From assembly GCA_030278955.1 (NCBI GenBank), contig JAOANR010000004.1:16170428-16234427 (forward strand): 64,000 bases of DNA, given 5' to 3'. The DNA comes from Hygrophila difformis. Lineage: Eukaryota; Streptophyta; Magnoliopsida; Lamiales; Acanthaceae. The notes beneath the pieces were generated by a model. That model made no database searches and was not told the DNA's origin. It saw only the letters and a program-made list of their open reading frames with translations. The position numbers were made by a program, and so were the translations under genes. Shown piece after piece: positions 33,840-45,360 of the stretch; position 1 is the first letter of the stretch; every line of letters begins with the position of its first letter.

Positions 33840-34912
33840 AGATTGAAGGGGCAACAGTTCGTAAGGAGTTTTGTTCCAGACATGACTTTAAATTTGGCTA
33901 CTGTCATTGTTTTGATTCTGTGCACTGTTTTGTTTTTGTTCAACATGTTCTATCTCCATCCCATGGTCTTATAAGACTCATTTTGGCTCAACTTTTGGTT
34001 ATTATTAATTAGTTTAACCTATTTGCCTTTTGAAGTTCAGCATATGAGTTTATTGGCATACACCCTATCCTTGGTTAAACAAATTTAGTTTTTGATTCTA
34101 CAGTCGTACAATCATGTTTTTATGTACAAATGTTTTCTCGTTAGAAATGAAAGCTCAAATATCATTACAGTCAAACATCATTCCTTTTGCACAAAACAAT
34201 ACCAAACCAGAATATGTGCCTCATATATTAGCTAAAGTTACTTTTATTTCACTTTGCAGTGGATGAACTTGCAAGACTTTGCATTTTCTATTTAACTATT
34301 AACTTCATGGGAGGCCAAATCCCCAGTTGGGTATAAAAGAATTAATAATTGTAAGGGATGACAAACCTCATCAAGTAATAAATTAAACTTGAATTTCAGA
34401 TTATAAAGAGATGAAAGTCTCAGAAATTTTCGTTCAGTAATAATATTCTAATGAACTGGGTTGCAAATCTACATAGAAGGGAAGGCATCATTAAAAACCA
34501 ATACAACTAGCACATATTTTAGAGTAATTTTAAGCTGATGAATCTGAATGGAAATATGGATATTTCTCTTTTCATTTGGCTAACCCATAAAAAACTGCCT
34601 TCTCTTTAGCTGCTCTTGTGTCCTTCCATTCAGAAATTTAAGGAGAACTAAAACCACAACTCCGTGACAACATAAATTATAAATACAGTATTAAATAACA
34701 ACAATGCAAGAAAATATACTTGTTCATTTCAGCACCCTAAATGGGCATTTTCAACATATTGATATTTTATTCAAAGGTCTTGACCTTCAAAAGAAGAAAT
34801 CGTCCGGCAGTCTAACTGAAAGGAACTTTATGAGACATGAGAATCCTGGAATTATGCACACCATGAGAATCCTGGAATTATGCACACCAACCAGAAGTCT
34901 CTAGTTATACTA
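33840..34912. other. RPL38 3' region and intergenic DNA
   Basis: The first 100-150 bases are T-rich, as expected of a 3' UTR. Further on no gene is recognised. A 26-bp unit (GAGAATCCTGGAATTATGCA core) is tandemly doubled at 34837-34889. Confidence 0.55.
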
Positions 34913-35184
34913 CTACCTCTGTTATCTTTTAAATGCACAATTCCTGCATTTTACGTCGTCCAAAACACATTTTTAAAGGTTAATAACTCAATTTGTATAA
35001 AAGTAAAAATTATGCAATATATATATATATATATATATTCTAAAACTACGTGATTAGACGAATCTGACAAGATCTCACTTGACTATGTTTTTTCTTATAT
35101 AAATATATTAAAATAATTAATCAAAGTCACTCAATGAATAGTTACTACTATGCAAATGACTCATTTATTTGAGAACGGATAAAG
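34913..35184. mobile_element. MITE, Stowaway-like, family A
   Basis: About 272 bp, TA-flanked. The left end is CTACCTCTGTTATCTTTTAA and the right end is ATTTGAGAACGGATAAAG. It shares interior words ACTACGTGATTAGACG and GAATAGTTACTACTATGCAA with 21107-21366. An AT microsatellite interrupts the middle (35017-35037). Confidence 0.8.
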
Positions 35185-35286
35185 TATTTAACTAGAAGGC
35201 TTTAGTTACATTCGGCTACTATGCAAATGACTCATTTATTTGAGAACGGATAAAGTATTTAACTAGAAGGCTTTAGTTACATTCGG
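35145..35286 (+). repeat. 71-bp tandem duplication across a MITE end
   Basis: Units 35145-35215 and 35216-35286, both starting CTACTATGCAAATGACTCAT and ending in TTTAGTTACATTCGG. Each unit contains the MITE's right terminus plus 31 bp of flank, so the duplication happened after the MITE inserted. Confidence 0.9.
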
Positions 35287-35513
35287 GCATTAAGGACTAG
35301 ATTGCAGCTATTTGCATTAAAAGAAAAGAGTTGACAGTCTCATGTCAAATGCTTTTCATTTTAAGCATTTCACTAATTATCAAAAAGCAGAACAATATTT
35401 CTCAGGCCTTGGATGGCTAACCCCAAAAAAAAAAAGGCAGAACAGTATTAAACAACTAAAACTGAATACCTATTGTTATTCTAACATACTTTTGTGCAGA
35501 TGATGTTCTGAAA
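35287..35513. other. Left flank of the Mutator-like element
   Basis: No gene recognised. The last 24 bases after TTTTGTGCAG (ATGATGTTCTGAAATTG) could be read as the start of an exon after a 3' splice site, but there is no other support. Confidence 0.4.
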
Positions 35514-35523
35514 TTGTTGAAAC
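35514..35523. repeat. Target duplication, left copy
   Basis: TTGTTGAAAC, matched exactly by 50184-50193. A 10-bp duplication is within the 8-11 bp range known for Mutator-like elements. Confidence 0.75.
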
Positions 35524-36002
35524 CAATTCTGTTAGGGTGCAATCACCCTTTTTGACTTGATGTGCTGAGAGAATTTACAGCCGTTGATTGTCTTTAAAAA
35601 TCGACGATTGAGATTAACTCTAAGGGTAGAAAAGTAATTTCGTATATTTGCCATATTGTTCGCCGTTTGACGTCGTCTTCTTCGGATTTCTTAGTTTTCT
35701 TCTGTTTTTTGTTTGCTCTGTACGTGTTGCGGCGGTGTGAGGAAGTTGCTGGCAATTATGAATGCGTCGGCAATGTTTTCAGATTCGAGTTCTGCGTTCA
35801 ATGGTACTTTTTAGAATATTCGAATTTTGAGTAGTTTTATCGCAGATCGTCGTTTTTGATTTTATGTATGTTTTTTGAGTTTTGATTTCTGCTTTGATAT
35901 TTTTCTCTTTTTTTGTGTTTTCTGAAGTTTCATATCTATATGTTCATTTAAGCGTCAAAACGTTTGTACATGTGATTATGAGGGACAGAAACATCATATT
36001 TT

Positions 36003-36079
36003 CAGCGATGCATGCGTAGCATTTTCAGCGATGCATGAAGATTGTTTTCAGCGATGGACTTAAGCATTTTAAGCGATGG
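36003..36079 (+). repeat. CAGCGATG cluster 1 (transposase intron 1)
   Basis: CAGCGATG at 36003, 36026 and 36049 and AAGCGATGG at 36071: spacings 23, 23 and 22. Part of a 240-bp segment repeated at 47172-47419. Confidence 0.92.
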
Positions 36080-37495
36080 TTTATGTCAGCTACATGTATT
36101 TATTATTTTAATGGGAATTCTTTGTTTATTTCTTCACAGGTAATATAAATTGGAGTGAGTTAAGTTTTGTTACAGCTGATGATGCGTTTAGTTTTTATTG
36201 TGATTATGCTCATAGTTTAGGTTTTTCGGTAAGGAAAATGTATGAGAGACCGAAGCGACATGAAGTTGATAGATTGTTCTATTTACAATATGTGTGCAAT
36301 AAGGAAGGATTTCGTCGTGGTTGTTTGTTGGATAGTGATTCATCTTGTCGTTCTAAGAGTCTGAAATTTCGTAGGAGTGATGAAACCCGAACTGGTTGTG
36401 AAGCAAAGGTTAGGTTACATTATAAAACTGATGAAAAAGTTTATAGAGTTGTGTTTTTCTGTGGTGATCATAATCATGCTCTGCATGGTCCATCAAGGAA
36501 GCATATGTTGAAATCGAATAGAAGAGTTGATGAGTTACACAGTGTTGTTGCTGGTATACATGAAGAAGTTGGATTGTCATTGAAGTCATCATATGACTTG
36601 TAGAGTATGGGTGCTGGAGGTAGTGTACTTGTAGGATTTTTAAAGGATGATTTGAAGAATGCACTTGTTAGAAGGCGGCAAAGAAATTTAAAAGTAGGGG
36701 ATGCTGGTGTTGTATTGAAGTATTTCTCTGAGAAATGTGTCAGTAATCCATTTTTCTTCCACGAGTATGATCTGGATGATGATGAGAGAATTACAAATAT
36801 CTTTTGGTCAGATGCTGAAATGAGGATGGATTATCAAGCTTTTGGTGATAGTGTGACCTTTGATACAACGTATCGGATAAATAAAAATTACAGACCATTA
36901 GCTGTTTTTGTTGGATTCAATCATCACCGACAGACTTCTATTTTTGGAGCTGTATTGATGCTTGATGAAACTCAAAGATCATTTGAGTGGCTATTTAAAA
37001 CATTTTTGAAGTGTATGGGGGATAAGGCACCTCAAACGATTTTCACAGATCAAGATTGTGCGATGGCACCGGCAATTAGGAAAATTTTGCCTAATACCTA
37101 TCATGCTTTATGTAGTTGGCACATTATAGAAAATGCGAAAAAAATTTGAGTCAACTGTACACACCAAGGTAAATATTTAGTTATTTTTACTTTCAATTGT
37201 TTTTTCGATTGGATATTGATATGTACATGTTGAACTCATTTTTTTAGGTTTGATAAGCTATTTCATCATTTGGTATATGATGTGAGGACAGAGATGGAAT
37301 TTGAGGTGGAATGGGAATACATGCTATCAACTTGTTTTTCACAGTCTGAACATAGGTGGTTGTCGACTACTTATAATTTGAGAAGGCAATGGTCCGCTGC
37401 TTGGGTTAAAAATCATTTTACTGCAGGAATGAGGACTACTCAGCTAAGTGAATCTTTTAACTCAGTTGTGAAACGGTATGAATAAATTTCATTTT

Positions 37496-37573
37496 CAGTG
37501 ATAGTTGAATAGTTATTTTCAGCGAGGCTTATCTGTTTTGATCAGCGAGGGTGTGCTATTTATTTCAGCGATG
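37496..37573 (+). repeat. CAGCGATG cluster 2 (transposase intron 3)
   Basis: CAGTGATAG at about 37496, CAGCGAGG at about 37520 and 37543, CAGCGATG at about 37566; spacing about 23. Confidence 0.85.
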
Positions 37574-38552
37574 TGTTTTTGCTTTATGTAGTTGAAAATT
37601 TGATTTTCACATTCCCATATGTGTTGACATTTCACAGGTTCTTAAGGCCAGTTGATAACTATGTTGAGTTCTTTGCACATTTTGAAAGGGTTGTGGAGTA
37701 AAGGAGGGATAATGAACGGATGGAAGATTTTAAGGCAGATGATAGACAAGTTTCTGCCAGGTTTATTATGAATCCACTATTGAAATATATAGCTGAGAAG
37801 TATACACCAAATGTGTTCAATATTTTCAACAATGAGTATGATCTGTCATTTGGGTATGTGGTTGAGCTTCAACCAGATGCATTAATTTATCGTGTTTGCA
37901 AGAGAGAGGATGCATATTCAAAGATGATTGGTGATCATGTCAATGTTAACATTGATGATGGTACAATTGGATGCACTTGCAATATGTTTAAGAATATGGA
38001 GATTTTATGTTGTCATGCTTTGAGGGTGATGGATGTTCTGTCAGGAAGTGGAGCAAAAGTGTTTCATACTATTCCAGATAAATATATTTTGCAGCGGTGG
38101 TCAAGGAATGCAAAATGTGATCTTAGTTATGTTGATGTTGGTGTTGGAAAAGAAACAAATGTGGTCAATGCAACATCTAGATACCGGAAATTGTGTGGCT
38201 TGTTTTTGAAGTCAGCAATTGTGTTGTCGCGAAATGAGGATGCTTGTGAATCGTTTATGTATGACTTTGAGACATTGATGAAAACAAAGTATGACAATAT
38301 TGATATTAACAAAGAGTCGGGTAATTTCTAATCAAAGACATATTTATGTTTTTGCTTTTTTGAAATTAGTGTTTCTCAATGTTTTTGTTTTTTTTTGCAG
38401 AGATTGGAAGTACATCAGATTACTCAAATTTGCATTTAAGGGAAAGAGAAACGTGTAAAGGGCGGAAGAAATCGAACAAGAGAATGGTCTCTATTTCTGA
38501 AGCTGTTCGGAAAAAGAAAGAGTTAGAACATCGTAAACGGATGCAGAAATGA

Positions 38553-39219
38553 AGATTTTTGTTTTTTTAGAAATGACATGAAGTGTATTGATCATTAATA
38601 TTGTATTGATCGACTTAGTTCAGTGCTAACTAATGCAATTCAGCGATGAATAGATTTACACGAAAGCGATTATGATAATGCAATTAAGAAATCGTGTAGT
38701 ATTTTAATAAAATTTTTCAATGTTTCAGAAATCGCGTAACTAATGCAATTCAGCGATAGATACCTATAGAAAAAAGCGATCGTCATAATGCAATTCAGCA
38801 ATGGAGATTAGTTAATAAAAATTTTACAATGTTTTCAGAATTCGCGTAACTAATGCAATTCAGCGATAGATACCAATAGAAAAAAGCGATCGTCATAATG
38901 CAATTCAGCGATGGAGATTAATAAAAGATAACCGTGTAGTAGTTAATAAAAATTTTACAATGTTTTCAGAATTCGCGTAACCGTCTAGTAACGCGATTAA
39001 TAAAAATTCTCCGTCTAGTAATTAATAAAAAATAACCGTCGAGTTTTCACCGTGTAGTATTTAATGTCAATTTAACCGCCAATTTTTAATTTATCACTGT
39101 CGATACTTTCTCTAGGGCTTTTTCAGCGATTTAGCGATTCTCTGAGCGTCTATGGCGAACGGCGATTGTTTTTCTGATCAAACGGTGAACGGTGATACTT
39201 TTCTTTTTTGTTGTGAAGA
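38553..39219 (+). repeat. Transposase-ULP1 spacer with CAGCGATG cluster 3
   Basis: Starts of GCGAT words at 38641, 38664, 38751, 38774, 38796, 38861, 38884 and 38906, mostly 22-23 apart. Two larger 110-bp units (about 38736 and 38846) share CAATTCAGCGATAGATACC and AAAAAGCGATCGTCATAATG. A further TTCAGCGATTTAGCGATTC lies at 39121. The remainder is AT-rich, and the ULP1 promoter would have to lie here. Confidence 0.85.
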
Positions 39220-41234
39220 ATGGCTGAAAAAGTGCATACTCAGGTCTGTTGCGTTCCATCTAGCATTTGTCTTTTAAATAATATCCTGAACGAGAGCGAC
39301 GGAGATGGGAAGAAAGAGTTTATTCACAAATCTTGCTTCAGTTGTCTGCTTATGTTCAAAATGTGCATGCTCAAGGTTGATCCTGTTATAACTTTGATTA
39401 ATCAGTGGAGCATTCAGGAGGAATGCTTTATTATTGATAAAAATCGTCGATGGAGGTTTACAGATGAAGACATTCATAAAGTATATGGTTTGCCATGGGG
39501 AGTCGATAAATTGATAATAGATTTTAATAATAATGAGATTGGTTATGATTTTGCTGATACATTTTGTGAAAAGTATTCTCTTATTAAGAATAAGAAGGAG
39601 CCTAATCGAATACCTGTTAAGGATCTTAGAGCTATTTTAGAGAATACGGAGAATACTGAAATTCCATTGGATGACTACTGGAGGATGTATGTTTTGTTTT
39701 GCTCTGCAGAAAGTGTTTACTGCTAACTCAGGGAGGGTTGTAAACAAAAGGTATCTTCAGTTTCTTAGATCTCCGGAAAAAGCTTTAAGGTACAATTGGT
39801 GTCTTCATATTAGACAATTTCTGATCAAATCTCTGAATGAGTATAAGGCAAAATTGGATAAGGGAACCAGTGCTCAAGCACGCCCCTGTGGAGACCTGTT
39901 TTGCTTAATGGTAATTTTAATTTTGTGTTTGTTATGCAATTTATACTTGTTATGTGATTTATATTGTTTATTATGGTCATTGTTTGTTGATTATGTATCT
40001 TGTTTGTTTTTGTTTTTTTCAGCACATGTTTTTTGATTTCTATAAGCGTGAAGAGCTTCATTTGGTTGGATTTACATGTAAAAATGATAGATACTTGGAG
40101 ATGGTTGATATCTGGAAGGTTTTCCCTAATGCAAAGTATCCAGATATTGACTTTAAGAAGAAATCGAGGGCTCCGAAAAGGACTGTGGAAGATGACGATC
40201 GACTTAGCACTTTTGTTTCTGGTCTAAAGAAGAAAAGGAGGGGTGGGAAAGAAGTGGAAGATGAGCGTCTGAATTCTAGTGCAAATGAACCAGCTGCCAA
40301 TCTTTCTAGGAGTGTGGATGGATGAGGAGATGAGCAGTTAGGAGAAAATGAGGATTTGAATGCTAGCGGAAATGTACAAGCTGCCAATCTTTCTAGCTTG
40401 CAGTCTATGTATTCACCTATTGTCCATGTAGCTAATGCAAATGAGACAACTGATTCTGAACCAGTTGTCCATCTTTCTGATCACACAATGGACTCTATTG
40501 TGAACATTGCTTGCCAATATATGGATGCTGATGCTTCAGGCAATGTTGATCTTCTCATAGAAGCATCCAGAAATGATGTTGAAGCTTTAGGTGATCCTGT
40601 TCAATCCTCTGCTTTAGGTGATCCTCTTCAACCTTCCCCACACCCCCCTTGTGATCAAAATACAGGTGAACAGTTGATTAATGTGGGTCGACGTCGTGAA
40701 GGAGAACAATCAAATAATCTTGATATAACTGCAAGTGAAGGAGAACTCTTGATTGGTATATTAGCAGGAGCTGCAAATGTTGTGATGAGTCAAGGGGGTC
40801 TGGAGGTGACAAGTTTGCGGGAAGGAGGTGATGTAGATGCTGGGAATGTAAAAGAGAAAACTGAAGAGAGAGTTGCCCCGGAGACCGAAAATTTACCTGA
40901 AAATGTACCGAAGGTAGTTTTATAAATTTTATACTTCATAATATTTTTTGAAGGTAGTTTCTGACATTCTTTTTTCTTTTTTGCTTTTTCTGTGTTGTTT
41001 ATTTTTATTGCAGAGATCTTTATTTCGATTCCGAATCCCTTTCAGTTTCGATTCTTTGAATGTATGTACAGTAACAAAATGTTTGCTATAGGGATTACAG
41101 TAAGAAAATATTTTTGATATGTTTTCTTGTGTGATTTTTAGTTAGCACATCATGGGGCTGAAAGATATAGCACATGATGGGGCTGAGAATCCAGAGGTAT
41201 TTTAATAGTTTCCAGTGATTGTTCTTTTGTTTTT

Positions 41235-41312
41235 CAGCGATGGTTTGTTATGTTTTAAAGCGATGGTCTGTAGTGTTTTTCAGCGATGAAATGATACACA
41301 TTTCAGCGATAT
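41235..41312 (+). repeat. CAGCGATG cluster 4 (ULP1 intron)
   Basis: GCGAT words at 41235, 41258, 41281 and 41304: exactly 23 apart. Confidence 0.92.
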
Positions 41313-41462
41313 CTTTGCATTAGCTGTTTGAATAGTTTTTTTTCTAACTTACTCTAGTATGTGTATAGATGCATGCAAAAGATGTGCCAACCTTTTCTTT
41401 GGGCATATCCGAGAATGAGAATGTTGTATCAGATGAGAATCCAGAGGTATGTTAATAGTTTT

Positions 41463-41516
41463 CAGCGATGGTTTGAATGTTTTTCAGCGATGATACAATG
41501 CATATTTCAGCGATGA
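41463..41516 (+). repeat. CAGCGATG cluster 5 (ULP1 intron)
   Basis: CAGCGATG at 41463, 41485 and 41508 (spacing 22, 23); a decayed CAGCTATA follows near 41554. Confidence 0.9.
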
Positions 41517-42119
41517 TTGATATATTATACTGTGTGAGAAATATTAATAGTTTTCAGCTATATCATCTGTAATTTTCAGGAACAAGCTAAGACAGTTGAT
41601 AAATCTAAGACAATCGAGAAATTGAAGGAAAAGTATATGCCTCCTAGAGTGATGATGATTGATCTCCAGCCTATAGAAAAATGCAATAAGTTTACATTCA
41701 TGGAGATGACTTGTACCCGATTTAAAGACTATCCAGAATTTAAGGCGTCATATACCTGTACTCCAGAAGAGTTGAATGTGGCTGTTTGGGCTATCATTAC
41801 AAATATTCTAGGAAAGGTTGAAGCGAAAAACATGATTGCTTATGATGATAAAGAAATGAACTTGTCCAAGCTTGACATTGAAACACTGAGGGTTGATAGT
41901 GATATTGCGGATATTGTTATAAAATGTTATGCGAAACTGATCAACCATCGTGAATTCGAAAGAGCCAACAGGAAACCAGTCCTGAAATATTGTTTTTCAT
42001 CATTATTTGCTGTGAGTCTGATATATACATACATACATACATACATATCTAATATATATATATGCTAACCGGTAAGTACTGTTACCAGCAATAGTAAATG
42101 TAGGGTTAACTTTCCTGTT

Positions 42120-43260
42120 TTGCCCTTCCTCCAAACTACTGCTTTTCTTACGACAGGTCCCAGGTATTTTCAAATCTCTTGTGTTGGTGGCGCTTTCGAA
42201 GGCATGGTCCGACCTGCCCTAATTTAATTTCGCAGGAACGCTCCGTCCGTTTAAACGTTTGCGCTCGTCGTTGGCCCCCTGCCGCCGGCCACCAGGTCCC
42301 CGTGAATCGGCGCTCTTTGGCCCCTGCTCCGCCATCCGCCCTTCACTTCTATTCAATCGCCGCTGCGTGGGTCGCGGTGCACCTCCCCGCTCCTCCAGCG
42401 CCCGGTACTGCCGCCCCCCTCCTGCAACCCATCCGCCCTTCGTGCGGCCATAAGCTTCTGCGCCCCGGCGCGCTCCCCTGTGTTGTCCCTCCATCCCTGC
42501 GCCCCATCCCGCCTCAGCCCCCGCAGGCTTCATGAGTAGTGTCGCCGGGCTGGACAGGTGCGCCATTTCATTCTGCCCTAATTACTGTATTGAATAGGTG
42601 CTTCCCCTTTGATTGAGTCTGTATCATGTATCTTTGTTGGCATCGTTGTCTGTAGTCCGTATTCCTTTCACTTGTCACTTGTTATTGTTTTGGAGGATTT
42701 CATTATTGTGTGCCATCCATTTTGTTCTATCCATAAATTACAAATTGTGTAGAATGAAGGTGTATTTTCAGATGCACTTTTCAAACTGTGTTGCTAGGAA
42801 ATTTGAGACAACCCGCCGCCTCCTACCCTCCCGTCGGCGGCTCAACCTCTACTGGTGGCTCAGGCATGCTTCTTTTACTTCGATTGTCACTTGATTTAGT
42901 TTCTCTTACATCATGCCCAACCTCCACCCTCCCCGTTCAGAACCAAACTTCGATTTGTCCGCCCATTCCTGCCCTCGCTTCACTAGCCGTCAATCGCGGG
43001 GTCAACCGCTCCCGCCTCCACGAAATCGCACAAAAAACCTCCACTCCAGCCCGCCTTTGGCACATCTATCTGCCATCTGCCCTGCGGCGTCAACCCATCA
43101 ACGCCCTACCCTCCCCTTACCCATATTGCCTTCTGACAAGGAAATGGTGAGACAAAGCATTCTTAGTTTCATTTGTCAAGTTCCTTCGCCCTATAATTTG
43201 TTAAATTTCCTATTTAACCATTCTTGTGTGGGCAGTGTTTGCTCGTAGCCTCGTACAACA
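42120..43260 (+). other. GC-rich cargo of the Helitron, unidentified
   Basis: Base composition is far more GC-rich than the surrounding MULE, with strongly C-rich blocks (42240-42535, 42805-43140) encoding Pro/Arg/Ser/Ala-rich frames. This resembles captured host exon or promoter DNA, but I recognise no protein. Short frames in both strands are likely shadows. Confidence 0.4.
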
Positions 43261-43850
43261 CTTCCGCCGGCTGATTTGCGGTGCTAATTGAGTTCTACAG
43301 AACTCATTCGCCTACCCACCTTTGTTCGGTTTGAAAACCTTGTCTCCCTTTACTCTTTTCCTTGAGACATATCCGAGTTGCATTTAAAATTATTTCTCAT
43401 TTGGCTGCTGCGTAAATATGTCCTGATCACTACAAGCACCTGGTGTATTATTGACAGGATAGTGCAAATAAGGATTGTTATTTGTCTTTCTCTCAATTCA
43501 TAGTTTATTGATTGAACTTGGCTGTGCAAGATCAAGAGATGGCTAGCTCTATTGAATGTATAGCTAAACAAATATCTCCTGATCAGATTGCAGTGTTGAA
43601 ATACCTAGGATATTTAGTCATGAACACCTAGCATTTTAGAGGTGTTCGAATTTGTTTTTCGTTCTTTCTTATGTTATTGATACTTCTTAAAATTTGTTTT
43701 TCTTTCTCTTATTTATTTTTCATGGATTTTTAAATCTATATGTGGTTCAGCTGGGCTGTAGCTAAGTTTCTTATTGGCCTCGTGGTTAAGGGTGTTGAGT
43801 CACTTGTTGAACCCTTGATGTTTACTGCATTGCCCAGGAGACAAGGGTTG

Positions 43851-44040
43851 AGTATTTTAGGGGAAAAGATTTTGTTAATTTTTTAAAAAGTCATCAGGAA
43901 GTAAAAGACCTACTGGAATCGGATAAAAATTTAGAAACTGAAGATATTGCCAAGTTCCTTCTGAGAAAAAATCTATAGTCCGAAGTGATCGTATTGTGAA
44001 AACTGTTCACCCTGGAAAGAAGGAATTGTTGACATGACCT
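43851..44040 (+). pseudogene. Captured SEC62 fragment
   Basis: After an AG acceptor the frame reads VEYFRGKDFVNFLKSHQEVK, then LETEDIAKFLLRKNL; after a 1-base frame change near 43974 it continues RSDRIVKTVHPGKKELLT to a TGA at 44035-44037. This matches the N-terminal cytosolic part of plant SEC62, the ER translocon accessory protein (typical words EYFRGKDF, EDIA, RVVKTVRPGKK). Only this one exon-sized piece is present; the membrane segments are absent. It is a non-functional gene fragment picked up by the Helitron. Confidence 0.75.
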
Positions 44041-45360
44041 GCTCATTATCTAAATTTTGTTTCTTTGCAGGAAAAACGATATGCATCTAAAAATACGGGA
44101 AGCTACTGTACTCTCTGAGGTTAAGGAAATTATTCAATTGGGTATTTGTACAGGCAAACGATGGGATTATGGAAATTTTGCAGAAGGTGGAGCCTCATTT
44201 GACATAATGGTATGTAATAATCCCCCTTCGTTCTGTTACCAGTTCCTCCTTTAGAGAAATCATCTTGATTGTTTTGTCCAGTGAGAGATATGTGTAAATT
44301 GCCAATGCCCGTTTATCTGCTTGAAACTTTGAGCCCACGAACTTGATATATTTTACCTTGTTGAAATGAAATTGGTTTGCTCATGGCCTGGCACTTTGCT
44401 TTGTTGCTTTATCTCAAACGAGTGATCAAAGAATTCCATAAATGATGTTGATTATTTCCCTCTGCGGTAAGGAACTTGGGTATTCATGCAATTTTACTGT
44501 TAAAGCCAGTTATAATGCATAGTGAATATTGAGAACTTAATGAATTAGGTTCTTAAATGATCATGGTTATCATATATCCATGAATTAGATTCTTAAATGA
44601 TCATGGTTATCCAGGCATAGCTGCTAGAGCTAAACATGATTCAGGTGTATTGGAATACAATTGCAGCTTAACAGAGCATTCCATTGCAATTCATCTTGGC
44701 TACCAGTCGCAGAGTTTAAAATTATAATCAACTAATAGAAATTTATTATACTTCTGTGCTTGCAGATATTGCCGAGCATGCTCTATGATTCTTACAATTT
44801 TTGTTGCCTGTTTGCAACGATATCATTGTACTGCTGGGCCAACCTATTACTCGGGTATTCTGATCACTACTTAAATTGCAGGGGTTTAGAAAGTTTTCTT
44901 GCTCTTCTTTACTAAATTTTTGATACACATGTTTCTGGGATTTCTAATTCGTACTAAAAAATTTTATAGACATGTTTCTGGGATGTCTTATTGTTAATTT
45001 AATTACATACCTTGTGAAATTGCACCTTTTGGTTATTGAATCTCCAAATATTACAGCAACATACAGAAAACTCCAGCTATGGCAAGGAAAAGATTGGAGA
45101 TTGCTCACAAGTAGACAAAGTATTGGGTTCTATTATATGGTTTGTATAACCAAATTATAGCAGTTCAGCGAAATACTTGTCACTTTTCTAAGGTACTGAA
45201 ATTTTGGTCCGGCCAGTAAGACTCCCCTTGCATTAGAAACTAAGACTGCCTGCTCCGCAGATTGTATATTTATCAAAAATAACTCTACATTTACTCTACA
45301 TTTCATTTTACAAAACTCCTTCAATGTGATACACAGTGACCACATAACAGTGAAAATTCA
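44041..45360. other. Helitron body 3' part, unidentified
   Basis: A splice-like TTTCTTTGCAG at 44061-44071 is followed by a frame (about 44073-44212) reading REATVLSEVKEIIQLGICTG and WDYGNFAEGGASFDIM, possibly another captured exon of an unknown gene. The remainder contains a duplicated AATTAGATTCTTAAATGATC unit (44540-44610) and no recognised gene. Confidence 0.4.

Larger units (their letters stand above)
35758..38552 (+). pseudogene. MuDR/FAR1-type Mutator transposase, five exons, broken
   Basis: Exons at 35758-35803, 36140-37168, 37248-37475, 37638-38320 and 38401-38552, all with GT/AG borders and compatible phases. Exon 2 starts with the FAR1-type DNA-binding zinc domain (EGFRRGC..., ending CGDHNHAL), followed by the MULE transposase core, with DTTYR and FTDQDCAM supplying two acidic catalytic residues, and then the CSWHI motif. 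Exon 4 holds a SWIM zinc finger (CTCNMFKN....CCHAL). Exon 5 is a basic tail. Breaks: TAG at 36601-36603, a homopolymer frameshift in the A7 run at 37138-37144, and TAA at 37699-37701. The protein would bind the element ends and cut and paste the element in the nucleus. Introns 1 and 3 contain CAGCGATG clusters. Domain order and exon continuity make the family call secure. Confidence 0.88.

Noticed and set aside
42179..43248. Pro/Arg-rich frames of 60-120 aa in the Helitron as a gene
   Set aside because: GC-rich composition keeps several frames open on both strands, and none matches a known family; kept only as unidentified cargo.
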